64,000 nucleotides of DNA from Bacteroidota bacterium (GCA_018267135.1 JAFDZA010000007.1:1-64000); one strand, 5' to 3'; shown: positions 35,656 to 45,944, counted from the stretch's first letter. Notes: generated from the letters alone by a model not told the origin. Numbers and translations: made by a program.

Positions 35656-36327
35656 TTATAAAACAATGTGGCCATCGCTCATTTGCACAATGCGGTCTGT
35701 TTTGGAGGCGAACTCGTCATCGTGGGTAACGGCTATAATGGTTTGCTTATACTCGTGGGTAAGTTGTTTAAAAATATCGAACACCAGGTGAGTGTTGTAG
35801 CTGTCCAGATTGCCGGTGGGCTCATCGCACATAATAATATCGGGGTCATTAATAAGCGCCCGGGCAATGGCTACCCGTTGTTGCTGCCCGCCCGATAGTT
35901 TGTTAGACGGTTTATGAGCGTGTTGCTCTACGCCTAATGTTTTTAATCTTTCCATGGCTTTGTGTTCTATTTCTTCGGGCGAAAATTTATTGCGCTTCAG
36001 GGCGGGGATCATGACGTTTTGCAACACGGTAAATTCGGGCAAGAGGTAATGAAACTGAAAAACAAAACCGATGTGTTCGTTTCGGAAAGCCGATAGTGTG
36101 TCTTGATTTTTGCCGGTAAGTTTTTGCCCGGCTATTTCCAACTCGCCTTCGTAATCGGTATCCATGGTAGAGAGCACGTACATCAAGGTAGATTTACCGC
36201 AACCCGATTTTCCTACCAGCGATAGAAACTCACCTCGGTTGATGGTGAGGGTAATGTCTTTCAGTACCTGAAACTTTTCTGGCTCATAAAAGTATTTGCT
36301 GATGTTTCGGGTGGCCAGCACTTCCAT
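35656..36327 (-). CDS. ABC transporter ATP-binding protein, MacB/LolD type
   Basis: The 223-residue ATPase shows Walker [11 protein letters not shown]-loop [14 protein letters not shown], signature [15 protein letters not shown] and Walker [13 protein letters not shown], the pattern of the LolD/MacB/FtsE group. It follows the permease gene with a one-base gap, and the adaptor lies upstream, so the three form a MacAB-like mechanotransmission exporter. The protein separately encodes the ATPase, whereas E. coli MacB has it fused to the permease. Confidence 0.92.
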   Translation of the reverse strand: MEVLATRNISKYFYEPEKFQVLKDITLTINRGEFLSLVGKSGCGKSTLMYVLSTMDTDYEGELEIAGQKLTGKNQDTLSAFRNEHIGFVFQFHYLLPEFTVLQNVMIPALKRNKFSPEEIEHKAMERLKTLGVEQHAHKPSNKLSGGQQQRVAIARALINDPDIIMCDEPTGNLDSYNTHLVFDIFKQLTHEYKQTIIAVTHDDEFASKTDRIVQMSDGHIVL

Positions 36328-36328
36328 A

Positions 36329-37591
36329 TTATTGCCCTCGTAAAATTTCGATCGGATCTATTCTGGATGCTTTGCGAGAGGGCATATAGCCGGCCACGGC
36401 TGTGGTAATGACGCCAAACACAACCCCGATGATGTAAAACTTGGGATCAAAATTTACAGGAAAGTGATCCAGGCTGATGATGTCGCCTCCGTTGAAGGGT
36501 GCTTTCGAAATCAGCACGGAGAGAATATATCCGATTACTAAGCCGGCCATGGCACCAATCAGCCCGATGATGAGCGACTGAATCATAAAAATGCTTCGCA
36601 CATCTCCGCCCGCAAAACCCATCGCTTTGAGAATGGCAATGTCTTTCATTTTATTATAAATCGTCATGTTCAGAATATTGTAGATACCAAAGCCCGCCAC
36701 AATGAGCAGTGTAACCGATACGGCATAGGTAATGATATTGCGAATAATGACACCGGTAAGAAAGGTAGCATTGGCAGTTTCCCAGTCTTCTGCTTTGGTA
36801 TTATATTTTGCTTCCAGTTCAGCCGCATATTTTTTGGCCAGATGGCGGTCGTTTAATTTTATGTTGATGTCGGTAACGTAGCTGGGGTCTTGTTGCAGAA
36901 TAGTTTGCACGGTGCCGATGTTGGCATAGCAGCGCACGTTATCTACTACACCAATACCCATCTGAAAAATACCCACTATTTTCAGTGTCATGGTGTGCCC
37001 TTCGGGGGTGGTAATAACAATGCGATTTCCCTTTTTTACATCCAGTTTTTTAGCTAACCCCTGGCCCATAATAATTCCTTCGCGGGTAGCCAGCAATTCT
37101 TCAATGCGGCCTTCCTTCATTTTCGATTTCAAGCCAAATAATTTGTCTTCTTCCAGAATATCTACTCCTAAAATGGATCCGTTCAGTTGGGCAGGGCCGT
37201 AGTTATAAAATACCTGCGAGGAAAGAGCAGGTGCCACTCCGCGCACCATTTCGTTTTTCCGGATCAACTCCATAATCCGGTAGGCATTGCGCACTTTAGT
37301 TAATTCGTTTTTTGGTTTTTGATGATGCACCCACGTCAGGCTGCCCGGGCTGGTTTGTTGCAGAATAGTGGGCCGGGGGCTGGTTACATCTTTGTAAATG
37401 TGAATGTCGGGCGAGGAAGTCATCGTGATTTCTTCGGTAAAATCGTTGAGGCCTGTCATCAAGCCTACCAAGGCAATGAACATGGCAATGCCAAACGTAA
37501 CGCCCAGCATGGCAATAACGGTTTGTTTGGGTTTGCTCAGCAAATGCACTTTGGCAATTTCTAACGTCAGTTTAAACCGGCTGCCGAACAT
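36329..37591 (-). CDS. ABC transporter permease, FtsX/MacB type
   Basis: The 420-residue protein has one N-terminal transmembrane helix (QTVIAMLGVTFGIAMFIALV), a large periplasmic MacB core domain (about 50-290) and three C-terminal helices within an FtsX domain (about 300-405, starting IRNIITYAVSVTLLIVAGFG). This four-helix layout is typical of MacB, LolC/E and FtsX permeases. It lies in an operon between adaptor and ATPase genes. Substrate may be a drug, peptide, or lipoprotein; the adaptor favours MacAB-like efflux. Confidence 0.9.
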   Translation of the reverse strand: MFGSRFKLTLEIAKVHLLSKPKQTVIAMLGVTFGIAMFIALVGLMTGLNDFTEEITMTSSPDIHIYKDVTSPRPTILQQTSPGSLTWVHHQKPKNELTKVRNAYRIMELIRKNEMVRGVAPALSSQVFYNYGPAQLNGSILGVDILEEDKLFGLKSKMKEGRIEELLATREGIIMGQGLAKKLDVKKGNRIVITTPEGHTMTLKIVGIFQMGIGVVDNVRCYANIGTVQTILQQDPSYVTDINIKLNDRHLAKKYAAELEAKYNTKAEDWETANATFLTGVIIRNIITYAVSVTLLIVAGFGIYNILNMTIYNKMKDIAILKAMGFAGGDVRSIFMIQSLIIGLIGAMAGLVIGYILSVLISKAPFNGGDIISLDHFPVNFDPKFYIIGVVFGVITTAVAGYMPSRKASRIDPIEILRGQ

Positions 37592-37596
37592 TTTAT

Positions 37597-38664
37597 TTAT
37601 TTTATCAAGGGTGTGGTGGCTTCTATTCCTTGTATAATTTCTACCTCATCCAGCGTTTCAATGCCACACACTACCTTTCTTTTTTTTCCATCGCTGGTAC
37701 GTACCGAGTCGCCTGCCAATAAAAGAGACTTGGGTATGATCAGCGCATTTTCTTTTTCGCGTATAATAATGTTGGCTTCTACGGCCAGGCCCGAAAGCCC
37801 ATCGGGTAAGGGAGTCGTAAAATCGGCATCTACCCGCACGGCCTGCTCGCGCTGGTTTACCATCGGATAAACTTGTGTAACGGTGGCCTCAAACACCCGG
37901 CTGCCATACGCATCTATCTGGGTTTTTATTTTTTGTCCTTTTTTTATTTTACGGATATCCAGCTCGTCAACACTTAATTGTAAATAAAATGCATCGTTGC
38001 GCCCGAAGGTGACTAAGGCCTCGGCCCGCCTAACCAACTCGCCTTGCACTTTGGTAATCTTATAAATGCGGCCATCGAAATTACTTTTTACTATATACCT
38101 TCCGGTTTCGTCAGAGGTAATTTTTAAGTTGTTTTGTGCGTTAGTCAGTTCATTGTTTAGCTGGTCTTTTACTTTCTGGTAGCGGTTTTGCTGAAGTTGA
38201 TAGGTTAAACGGGAATTATCAAAATTCAATTTTGCCTGATCGTATTCGTTTTGCTTGATGGCATTACTTTTCCATAAATTGGTATAGCGGAGGTAATGAA
38301 TAGAATCAAATTGTAATTTAACTTGCGCTGTTTCCATGGCGGCTTTAGCTTCCATTAATACGGGCGAATCGAGCCGGTTGTTTTTTATGGCTAACGCGTA
38401 ATTGTCTTTGGCAATGCGGTAGCGGGCATGCTGTTGTTGTCCTTCAATGATCAGAATAGGCTCGTCTTTCTTTACCTGGTCTCCTTCATGGGCAATGATT
38501 TCTACAACGTATCCATCCACCTGCGAAAAAATCTGGTACTCATCTTTGGAAACCACAAAGCCAGATGCATACACTGCTTCCACCACCGGCTTTACATGAG
38601 GTAAGATGGAACCATTATGCCGGCAGCCAATGAACAGCAGAAACGTCAGGTATTTTATTTTCAT
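37597..38664 (-). CDS. Periplasmic adaptor lipoprotein (MacA/HlyD-like)
   Basis: The 355-residue protein starts MKIKYLTFLLFIGC, with a lipobox-like FIGC, so it is probably lipid-anchored. It has a lipoyl/biotinyl half-motif (GYVVEIIAHEGDQVKKDEPI, about 51-70), a coiled-coil hairpin (about 80-190), the second lipoyl half (SNFDGRIYKITKVQGELVRR) and beta-barrel domains to the end. It would link the FtsX-type permease to an outer-membrane channel; no TolC homologue is in the window. It is the first gene of the operon, with five bases to the permease. Confidence 0.88.
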   Translation of the reverse strand: MKIKYLTFLLFIGCRHNGSILPHVKPVVEAVYASGFVVSKDEYQIFSQVDGYVVEIIAHEGDQVKKDEPILIIEGQQQHARYRIAKDNYALAIKNNRLDSPVLMEAKAAMETAQVKLQFDSIHYLRYTNLWKSNAIKQNEYDQAKLNFDNSRLTYQLQQNRYQKVKDQLNNELTNAQNNLKITSDETGRYIVKSNFDGRIYKITKVQGELVRRAEALVTFGRNDAFYLQLSVDELDIRKIKKGQKIKTQIDAYGSRVFEATVTQVYPMVNQREQAVRVDADFTTPLPDGLSGLAVEANIIIREKENALIIPKSLLLAGDSVRTSDGKKRKVVCGIETLDEVEIIQGIEATTPLIK

Positions 38665-38797
38665 GAGCAGGTTACTGGGTTACCATAAAAAACACATACA
38701 ATGCTATGGAATGATTTTTATTTCCTAATGTATTTAGGATAGTTTGTTTTGTTTTTTTTGAATTTGAAAATGAAGTAAGCGCAAGGGAACGGCAAAA

Positions 38798-40096
38798 TCA
38801 GTAATTCGTTCTTTCAAACTGGTAATTTTTAAATCGCTCAAACGCAGCTTTTTCTAATTCTTCGCGATGGTTAGGATGAGCTATTTCAATCAATGCTTTG
38901 GCCCGCTGCCGCATGTTTTTTCCATACAAATAAGCCGTGCCATATTCTGTAACAATATAATGTGCATGAGCCCGGGTGGTAACAACTCCGGCCCCGGGTT
39001 TTAGCAGGGCCGTAATTCTGGAGATACCTTTTGGAGTTACGGAAGGTAAAGCAATAATGGGTTTGCCTCCTTCCGACAAGGCCGCTCCGCGCATATAATC
39101 AATCTGGCCGCCCACCCCGGAGTATTGATACGTGCCTAGCGAATCTGCACACACCTGCCCGGTAATGTCTACTTCCAGAGCACTATTGATGGCTGTTGCT
39201 TTTGGGTTTTGGCGGATAATGCTTGGATCATTAACATAGTCTATGCCCAGCATTACCACCCCGGGGTTGTCGTTTACAAAATCATAAAGCTTTCGCGTAC
39301 CCAGCATAAAGGCAGCTGCTATTTTTCCGCGATATTTCTTTTTATGCTGATTGGTTATGATGCCGACCTCTACCAGTGGCAGCACAGCATCGGTAAACAT
39401 TTCAGTGTGGACGCCCAACTCTTTGTGGGCTGATAAGTTAGCGAGAACGGCATCGGGAATAGAACCAATACCGGCCTGAATAGTGGAACCATCTTCAATT
39501 AGCTGTGCACAGTGGTGTCCAATGCGCATAGCAATTTCAGACATCTGCTTGCCGGATGAAATTTCGGGAAGTGCTTCGTCATGATAAACCAGAGCATTGA
39601 AATGGTTGATATGCACCATACCATCGCCTAAAGTTCGCGGCATCTGGGGGTTTACCTGCGCAATGACATACTGGGCTGATTGCACGGCTGCCAAGGCAAT
39701 ATCTACCGAGGTGCCCAACGAACAATAGCCATGTTTATCGGGCGGAGATACATGAACCAAAGCCACCTCGAGCGGCAGTATTTTTTTTCTGAACATACCG
39801 GGGATCTCACTGAGAAAGGCCGGAATATAATCGCCCCGCCCCGCATTAACGGCCTCGCGAATATTGGCCGAAACAAAAAGTGAATTTATCTTAAAACTGT
39901 CTTTGTACAGGGCGTTAGCAAAAGACACTTCCCCTTGTAAACTGATACTCATCAACTCCACATCGTAAAGTTCAGAAGCCCGTTCGGTTAACTTTTTTAA
40001 CAAAAAGCGAGGGGTAGCGGCTCCTCCGTGTATAAATACCCGGTCTTTTGGTTTAATTATTTTCAGCGCTTCTTCTGCTTGAATATACTTTTCCAT
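38798..40096 (-). CDS. Acetyl-CoA hydrolase / CoA-transferase family protein
   Basis: The 432-residue protein belongs to the class I CoA-transferase family of acetyl-CoA hydrolase and 4-hydroxybutyrate CoA-transferase. Features include an N-terminal RVFIHGGAATPRFLLKKL, the glycine-rich GIGSIPDAVLANL, and the catalytic-glutamate region HTEMFTDAVLPLVE. It moves CoA between acetyl-CoA and another carboxylic acid; the acceptor (succinate or 4-hydroxybutyrate) is not clear. I start at ATG 40096; the 17-codon upstream extension is not family-like. It is a single gene with 133 bases before the adaptor operon. Confidence 0.88.
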   Translation of the reverse strand: MEKYIQAEEALKIIKPKDRVFIHGGAATPRFLLKKLTERASELYDVELMSISLQGEVSFANALYKDSFKINSLFVSANIREAVNAGRGDYIPAFLSEIPGMFRKKILPLEVALVHVSPPDKHGYCSLGTSVDIALAAVQSAQYVIAQVNPQMPRTLGDGMVHINHFNALVYHDEALPEISSGKQMSEIAMRIGHHCAQLIEDGSTIQAGIGSIPDAVLANLSAHKELGVHTEMFTDAVLPLVEVGIITNQHKKKYRGKIAAAFMLGTRKLYDFVNDNPGVVMLGIDYVNDPSIIRQNPKATAINSALEVDITGQVCADSLGTYQYSGVGGQIDYMRGAALSEGGKPIIALPSVTPKGISRITALLKPGAGVVTTRAHAHYIVTEYGTAYLYGKNMRQRAKALIEIAHPNHREELEKAAFERFKNYQFERTNY

Positions 40097-40287
40097 CTTT
40101 ATTTTTTTCTGAAAGGTAAAGGCTGCGTGTGGAGATGACCTTGACAAAAGTCAATTAAAAGATTGATATACATTAGTCTCAAAAAATGATAAAATCATCC
40201 TTAAGATTGATCTCTATCCGCAAGTCATTTCATTGTTTGAACATATTATCGTTTTCAGTAGTTTAACACCCAATCAGCAACCGAATA

Positions 40288-41187
40288 ATGAACCGAAGAA
40301 TTTTCTTACATACAGCCACCACGCTTGGTGCCGCATTCGTAGCCACTCCATCATTTTCATTTGAAAAGTGGCCCGATTTATCTTTTTCTACGTTAGGTTG
40401 CCCCGACTGGACATTAGACCAGATTGTGGAATTTGCCGCCAGTCGCAACTACAAAGGAATTGAAGTAAGGGGAATTCAGCGCGAACTGAACTTACCGGGC
40501 CGCAAGGAGTTTTCAAAAGGAAACCGACCCGCCACACTCCGGCTAATGAAAGATAACAACCTGAAATTTGCCTGTTTGGGTTCTTCTGCCGCCCTTCATT
40601 TTTCGGCACCGGCCGTGCGAACAAAAAATATAGATGAAGGCAAACGCTTTATAGATTTGGCGCATCAGCTTACTTGCCCTTATGTGCGGGTGTTTCCCAA
40701 TCTATTTCCAAAAGAACAGGAAAAAATAAAAACCATTAATCTGATATCAGACGGGTTGCTTACACTGGGCCGCTATGCCAAGGGAAGCGGGGTAAAAGTA
40801 TTAATTGAATCGCATGGCGATCTGGTAAAGAGTGAAGATATTTTATGGATATTGAAAAATGCTGAGCATGAAAACACCGGGTTAGTTTGGGATGTGGCCA
40901 ATATGTGGACTCAAACCAAAGAACCACCGGCACAGGTTTATGAAAAATTAAAAAAATATATTAACCATACTCATCTTAAAGATGCCAGGTTAAATAACCG
41001 CGAACCTCACTATGTACTGCTCGGCACAGGCGAGGTTCCTATTATAGAGGCTGTAGATATTCTCTGGAAAGGCGGCTATCGGGGCTTCTACAGTTTTGAA
41101 TGGGAAAAACTTTGGCACCCCGAAATTGAAGATCCCGAAGTAGCCCTCGCGCATTATGCCGAGGTAATGACCAAGCATTTCAGGTAA
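40288..41187 (+). CDS. Exported TIM-barrel sugar isomerase/epimerase-like protein
   Basis: The 299-residue protein has an N-terminal signal resembling Tat (MNRRIFLHTATTLGAAFVAT) and an AP-endonuclease-2 TIM barrel with metal-ligand segments GVKVLIESHGDLVKS (Glu, His), TGLVWDVANMW (Asp), INHTHLKDA (His) and YSFEWEK (Glu). Family members include xylose isomerase-like epimerases and 3-keto-sugar or C-glycoside processing enzymes. It precedes a GMC oxidoreductase by 26 bases on the same strand, so the two probably act together on a sugar in the periplasm. Confidence 0.85.
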   Translation: MNRRIFLHTATTLGAAFVATPSFSFEKWPDLSFSTLGCPDWTLDQIVEFAASRNYKGIEVRGIQRELNLPGRKEFSKGNRPATLRLMKDNNLKFACLGSSAALHFSAPAVRTKNIDEGKRFIDLAHQLTCPYVRVFPNLFPKEQEKIKTINLISDGLLTLGRYAKGSGVKVLIESHGDLVKSEDILWILKNAEHENTGLVWDVANMWTQTKEPPAQVYEKLKKYINHTHLKDARLNNREPHYVLLGTGEVPIIEAVDILWKGGYRGFYSFEWEKLWHPEIEDPEVALAHYAEVMTKHFR

Positions 41188-41213
41188 ATGTAAAATATAA
41201 TTATACCCTTCTC

Positions 41214-42923
41214 ATGAAAATTGATTCACTTAACCTAAATCTTAAATCGAAAAAAGAGCATACGTTCGATGCCATCATCGTAGGGTCGGGTATCAGTGGC
41301 GGCTGGGCAGCAAAAGAATTGTGCGAGAAAGGCCTGCATGTATTGCTGTTGGAAAGAGGCGAAGAGGTAGTGCACCCCAATTACCCCACAGCCACTCAAG
41401 ATCCGTGGCAATTTAAACACGGCTTTAACCTTACGGTTGAAGATAAGAAAACGCATCCTGTTCAAACTCGGCATTGGTCGTTCCGGGAAGACAATAAACA
41501 CTACTACATCAGCGATCTCGATAATCCTTATGAAGAAACCAAACGCTTTGATTGGATTCGGGGCGATATTGTGGGCGGACGTTCGCTGTTGTGGTCGCGT
41601 GCCTGCTACCGGTGGAGCGATCTGGATTTTGAAGCCAATAAAAAAGAAGGCATTGGGGTAGATTGGCCTGTTCGCTACCAAGACATAGCTCCGTGGTACG
41701 ACTATGTGGAAACGTATATCGGGGTAAGCGGCCACCGCGATGGTATTCCGCATCTTCCGGACGGAAATTTTTTACCGCCCTTCGAGATGAACTGTGTCGA
41801 GCGCCATTTCAAGGAAAAGATTGAAAAACAATTTTCTGATAAGCACGTCATTATGGGGCGCACTGCGAACCTTACCCGCTCAGTCGGAGGGAGCCGGGGC
41901 GCTTGCCAGGCACGTAACCTTTGCCACCGCGGCTGCCCGTACGGAGCTTATTTTAGTTCGAACTCGGCCACCCTGCCGGCTGCTTTCGCTACCGGCCATC
42001 TTACTTTACGCCCGCACACACTGGTAAACCGGGTATTGTATGACGAACACAAACAAGTGGCTACCGGTGTTGAAGTGATTGACACCCACACCAACGAAAC
42101 CACCGAATTTTATGCACGATTAATTTTTCTTAATGCCTCAACGGTAGCTACGGCTGCTATCCTTCTTCATTCCGTTTCATCGCGTTTTCCTAATGGGCTG
42201 GGTAACGACAGCGACCAGGTAGGAAGAAATCTGATGGATCACCACAAAGGACTTTCCGCCTGGGCCGATGTAGATGGTTTTGAAGATTCGTACTACTCCG
42301 GCCGCAGACCTACCAGCATTTATGTGCCCCGTTTTAGGAATGTAAAGGAGAACGACAAAAAGTTAGGATTCTTAAGAGGCTATTATTTTGGAGGAGGCGC
42401 TTACCGCAAAAGGGGTGATACTTCTGATAAAATAGGGAGCACCATTAAAGAGGCAGTGGCCGCCCCGGGTGGCTGGCAAATGTCGTTGTATGCATTTGGC
42501 GAGTGCTTGCCTTATGCGGATAATCGCATTACACTAAATCACGACAAAAAAGATAAGTGGGGCCGATCTTTAATATCCGTTAATTGTGAATTTAAAGAGA
42601 ATGAAAAAGCGATGAATAAAGACATCAGCATCATGGCCGAAGAGTTGCTCCGCGCAGGTGGCTTCCATCATATCCGGGTTAATAATGTGATGTCTTTTCC
42701 GGGAAATGCCAACCACGAAATGGGCTCGGTGCGTATGGGGCGCGAAGCTAAAACTTCGGTGCTTAATGCATTTAACCAGATGCACGCTGTAAAGAATGTG
42801 TTTGTTACGGATGGCTCGTGCATGACCTCCAGCTCGTGTGTAAACCCCTCGCTCACCTACATGGCACTAACCGCCCGGGCTTGCCATTATGCCGTAAGCG
42901 AGATGAGAAAACAAAATCTCTAA
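41214..42923 (+). CDS. GMC-family FAD-dependent oxidoreductase
   Basis: The 569-residue flavoprotein begins with a Rossmann motif FDAIIVGSGISGGWAAKELC (GSGISGG 24-30) and ends with the GMC_C domain NHEMGSVRMG ... VTDGSCMTSSSCVNPSLTYM. The catalytic His is probably in NHEMGS. Bacteroidota enzymes of this type often oxidise C3 of glucosides to 3-keto sugars, passing electrons to a cytochrome or a small subunit. No signal peptide is obvious, and the usual small partner subunit is not adjacent. It forms a pair with the TIM-barrel gene. Substrate is unknown. Confidence 0.9.
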   Translation: MKIDSLNLNLKSKKEHTFDAIIVGSGISGGWAAKELCEKGLHVLLLERGEEVVHPNYPTATQDPWQFKHGFNLTVEDKKTHPVQTRHWSFREDNKHYYISDLDNPYEETKRFDWIRGDIVGGRSLLWSRACYRWSDLDFEANKKEGIGVDWPVRYQDIAPWYDYVETYIGVSGHRDGIPHLPDGNFLPPFEMNCVERHFKEKIEKQFSDKHVIMGRTANLTRSVGGSRGACQARNLCHRGCPYGAYFSSNSATLPAAFATGHLTLRPHTLVNRVLYDEHKQVATGVEVIDTHTNETTEFYARLIFLNASTVATAAILLHSVSSRFPNGLGNDSDQVGRNLMDHHKGLSAWADVDGFEDSYYSGRRPTSIYVPRFRNVKENDKKLGFLRGYYFGGGAYRKRGDTSDKIGSTIKEAVAAPGGWQMSLYAFGECLPYADNRITLNHDKKDKWGRSLISVNCEFKENEKAMNKDISIMAEELLRAGGFHHIRVNNVMSFPGNANHEMGSVRMGREAKTSVLNAFNQMHAVKNVFVTDGSCMTSSSCVNPSLTYMALTARACHYAVSEMRKQNL

Positions 42924-42940
42924 AACCCAGCCTCAAAAAA

Positions 42941-45172
42941 TTACAGGTTTAACCAATAGGTAAGTTTAATTACCAGTGAGCGGTACTTGGGCTGGCCCAG
43001 GTATAAAAAATCTCCGTGCGAATTGGTTTCAGCAAAATAATTGTCGGTGTAAACAATGTATAAATCAGAAACCGGCCGGAAGCGCCATTGCAGGCGCGAG
43101 TTAATGTTTACGTTGTTAATCTGGTTGTTGTACTGAAAGTAGGTAGTCCAGAAAAGTTTGCGTGAAAAAGTGAGATCAAACTTAGGACTGATTAAAATTA
43201 AATCGGCACTGTTATAGGCGGAAGGCAGCGAGATATGATTAACAGAATAATCTACCGAGAGAACAGCATAAGGCTGCAACCGGTAACTGAAATTGCCATC
43301 TACATTTACCCGGTGCCCGTTGTAGTATTGTCCTAACCGGCTTTGAAAACTATAGAAGAATCGCTTTCGCGCGTTCGATTGATAACTGAGAATAACGGAA
43401 TTCCAATAATAATGCGATTTAAAGGGGAGATTCTTGGCCAACGAAGAGTTGGCCGGAAAGGTAGGATCGAAGGGAAAGAAAACCAGCCCGTAATCCTGAC
43501 GGACGCGCATAAAAAAAGTAGCCGTATTTTGAAAATTAATATTGTACCAGATGTTATAGTCGGCATCGGTTACACCAAATAAATCATTCCCTATAATATC
43601 GGTATCCATGCCGGGGCCGTGGTTGTTTATTATTTTCGATTTGGGATACCAGGCGTAAAAAAAATCGGGTGCGAAACGATTAAAACGTGCCCGGGGCAAG
43701 TATCCTACTTCCGGGTTGAAGTTAGCACCTACAGTCTGGGCCAGTATATCGAATGTGATTTTTGGTTTGCTGTACGTAAGGGATATAGTAGAGGCGAAGG
43801 CACTGTCTTTTTTTGTTTGATCGAACGAACGGTGGTAAAATGCTTTTCCGTTCCACTTATTGTCTTTACTTCCTAAGTTGAAGTCAATACCCACTAACCG
43901 GTTGTATTGGTTGGGTAATATTTTAAAATCTTTGGTGGTAGAATCATGAAAGGCTTGCTTGTTAATGAGCATCAAACCGATATTGGAACGGGTAAAAACT
44001 TTTCGCTGCACCGCAGCCACCGTATAGTTAATAGAAGGCAATTTAATGGCGTTATTTTCGGCTGCCTGCATGGTCATTAACCCAATGCGCCAGTTGTTGT
44101 CAATTTTGCCGCTTAAGCGAGCCCCCCCGTAAATCCGGTTTTCAATATTTTGACCAATGGTAGGATCGCGGGTTACACCAATGCGCCTTGAAAAAAACGG
44201 ACGCATGTTGCCATAGCCGAAGCTTCCAAATAAATCGGCATTCTCTAAAAAAAATTGTCGCTTCTCCGGATAGAAAATTTCAAACCGGCTGAGGTTAGTT
44301 ACTTGCTGATCTACTTCTACCTGCGAAAAGTCGGGGTTCACCGTCAGGTCTAAATTCAAGGCCGGCCCCATGGCCACCTTGGCATCGCCCCCAATGGAAG
44401 GAGCACGATCTACCGGCATATTATTTTGAAAATCATTGATGTTATGAGCGGCCATATACGGGATGAGCGAAACATTTCCGCCCGGGCTGCTCAGGGGTTT
44501 ATCCCAGATTAATTCTCGGTTGAAAGCCAGAGCAGTAGGAGGGTACACCCTTGGTATGGGCGCCCAACTGCTCTGCTCGGTATGGTGGCTGTCGATGCGA
44601 TAAAAATTAATGAACCAGGAAGAAAGATTTTGTTTGAAGCGCAAAGTCTTAAAAGGAATGGCCATTTCGCACACCCAGCGGTCGCCCAGCATTCGGGCTT
44701 CACTAAACCATTTGTTGTCCCAACTTAATGAGAGGTCATCGTTGCCCCCGTTGGTAAGCAGTGCTTCGCGTTGCACGCCAAAAGGATTGATGCCAAACAG
44801 AAATCCGTTGGTTTTATCTTTATAGGTATCGAGAACGAGTGTAAACCCATCATTAGAAGGACCGCGGTAGTCTCGCTTTAAAGAAGTCGTAACATACTTG
44901 CGCTGGCTTACCTTGTTATACATAATGGCAAATAAGTAGATGTAGCGGCTATCGTACGTCATGCGCACTTCGGTGGGAGCGATGGCAAAAGAAGAATCGA
45001 ACGGAAATACTTGCTTAAAATGATCGGCCACATCGGCTGTTTGCCAATCGGGTTCATCCATGATGCCATCTATTTTAATAGGGCCGCTGGCTCTTTTTAT
45101 TTGTAACCCGCGCAGTTGAGCTTGGGTTACCAAACCGGTAAGTGATAAAAAAATGGAAAACAGATATTTCAT
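42941..45172 (-). CDS. DUF5916 outer-membrane protein with CBM9-like domain
   Basis: The 743-residue protein has a signal peptide (MKYLFSIFLSLTGLVTQAQ), an N-terminal carbohydrate-binding module 9-like domain (KIDGIMDEPDWQTADVADHF ... about 25-200) and a long DUF5916 beta-barrel-like region. The last residues, FLYLGQPKYRSLVIKLTYWL-NL, end as an outer-membrane barrel. I start at ATG 45172 because the upstream in-frame start lacks a signal-like continuation. This family is common in Bacteroidota and has no proven role. It lies convergent to the GMC gene with a gap of 17 bases. Confidence 0.87.
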   Translation of the reverse strand: MKYLFSIFLSLTGLVTQAQLRGLQIKRASGPIKIDGIMDEPDWQTADVADHFKQVFPFDSSFAIAPTEVRMTYDSRYIYLFAIMYNKVSQRKYVTTSLKRDYRGPSNDGFTLVLDTYKDKTNGFLFGINPFGVQREALLTNGGNDDLSLSWDNKWFSEARMLGDRWVCEMAIPFKTLRFKQNLSSWFINFYRIDSHHTEQSSWAPIPRVYPPTALAFNRELIWDKPLSSPGGNVSLIPYMAAHNINDFQNNMPVDRAPSIGGDAKVAMGPALNLDLTVNPDFSQVEVDQQVTNLSRFEIFYPEKRQFFLENADLFGSFGYGNMRPFFSRRIGVTRDPTIGQNIENRIYGGARLSGKIDNNWRIGLMTMQAAENNAIKLPSINYTVAAVQRKVFTRSNIGLMLINKQAFHDSTTKDFKILPNQYNRLVGIDFNLGSKDNKWNGKAFYHRSFDQTKKDSAFASTISLTYSKPKITFDILAQTVGANFNPEVGYLPRARFNRFAPDFFYAWYPKSKIINNHGPGMDTDIIGNDLFGVTDADYNIWYNINFQNTATFFMRVRQDYGLVFFPFDPTFPANSSLAKNLPFKSHYYWNSVILSYQSNARKRFFYSFQSRLGQYYNGHRVNVDGNFSYRLQPYAVLSVDYSVNHISLPSAYNSADLILISPKFDLTFSRKLFWTTYFQYNNQINNVNINSRLQWRFRPVSDLYIVYTDNYFAETNSHGDFLYLGQPKYRSLVIKLTYWLNL

Positions 45173-45223
45173 GTGCCTACCCAATATTTTAAAAAAATGA
45201 TCTTAAATCCGAATTAATCAGAG

Positions 45224-45931
45224 TTAAAGATAGAATTCGTTAGTCAATTCTTGATAGGCTTGGGTTTTATTTCCATTTACCTCAAAGAGAACAATTTTGC
45301 CGGTGGTTACTTTTCCTGATGAGAGGGAGAATTCCAGCAGCCAGCGTTCTTGCGGTTTGCCGGGTTTGGTAAACACGGCTGTTTCTTTTGAAAGATACAG
45401 CTGGCTGTCTATTGCCAATTCTTTAAACGCAGTTCCTTCGGCTGTCGGTAAAATCAAGACCAACCTTCCGTTGTGCGTTAGCATTTTTTTGGAAAAAGTA
45501 ATTAATTCTGTAAAGGATAAAGTGCCGGTATGGCGGGCTTGTTTTCGTTTTACTCCCGGAGGCAACAGGCTGTTTGTAAAATATGGCGGGTTGCAGACGA
45601 TGAGGTCGTATTGGTGTACAGGTTTATATTCTTGAAGAGAAGAGAGATGAAATTGCAGACGGTGGCGCCAGGGCGTGCGTACTCCATTTTCATGAGCTTG
45701 CCGAAGACTGGGTTCATCTATGTCGAGGCCTTCAATCAACACATCGTTATGACTTCGCTGCGCCAGCATGAGGGCAATAATCCCACACCCGGTGCCTACA
45801 TCTAAAATATGTTTGGCCTCTTTTAATTCGACCCAGACTCCCAATAACACGGCATCGGTGCCCACCTTCATCGAGGCCAGATCATGCCGTACAGAAAATT
45901 GTTTGAAGTGAAAAGGCTTACTGTTATACAT
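45224..45931 (-). CDS. trmN6: tRNA1(Val) A37 N6-methyltransferase
   Basis: The 235-residue class I methyltransferase has the SAM motif ILDVGTGCGIIALMLAQRS (VGTGCG 45-50), the acidic second loop LDIDEPS, and the catalytic NPPYF (114-118) typical of N6-adenine enzymes. Its N-terminus (FHFKQFSVRHDLASMKVGTD) matches TrmN6/YfiC. It would methylate A37 of tRNA-Val. The gene is single and followed on the left by DUF5916 after about 50 bases. Confidence 0.9.
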   Translation of the reverse strand: MYNSKPFHFKQFSVRHDLASMKVGTDAVLLGVWVELKEAKHILDVGTGCGIIALMLAQRSHNDVLIEGLDIDEPSLRQAHENGVRTPWRHRLQFHLSSLQEYKPVHQYDLIVCNPPYFTNSLLPPGVKRKQARHTGTLSFTELITFSKKMLTHNGRLVLILPTAEGTAFKELAIDSQLYLSKETAVFTKPGKPQERWLLEFSLSSGKVTTGKIVLFEVNGNKTQAYQELTNEFYL

Positions 45932-45944
45932 AAGATAGGAGTGT

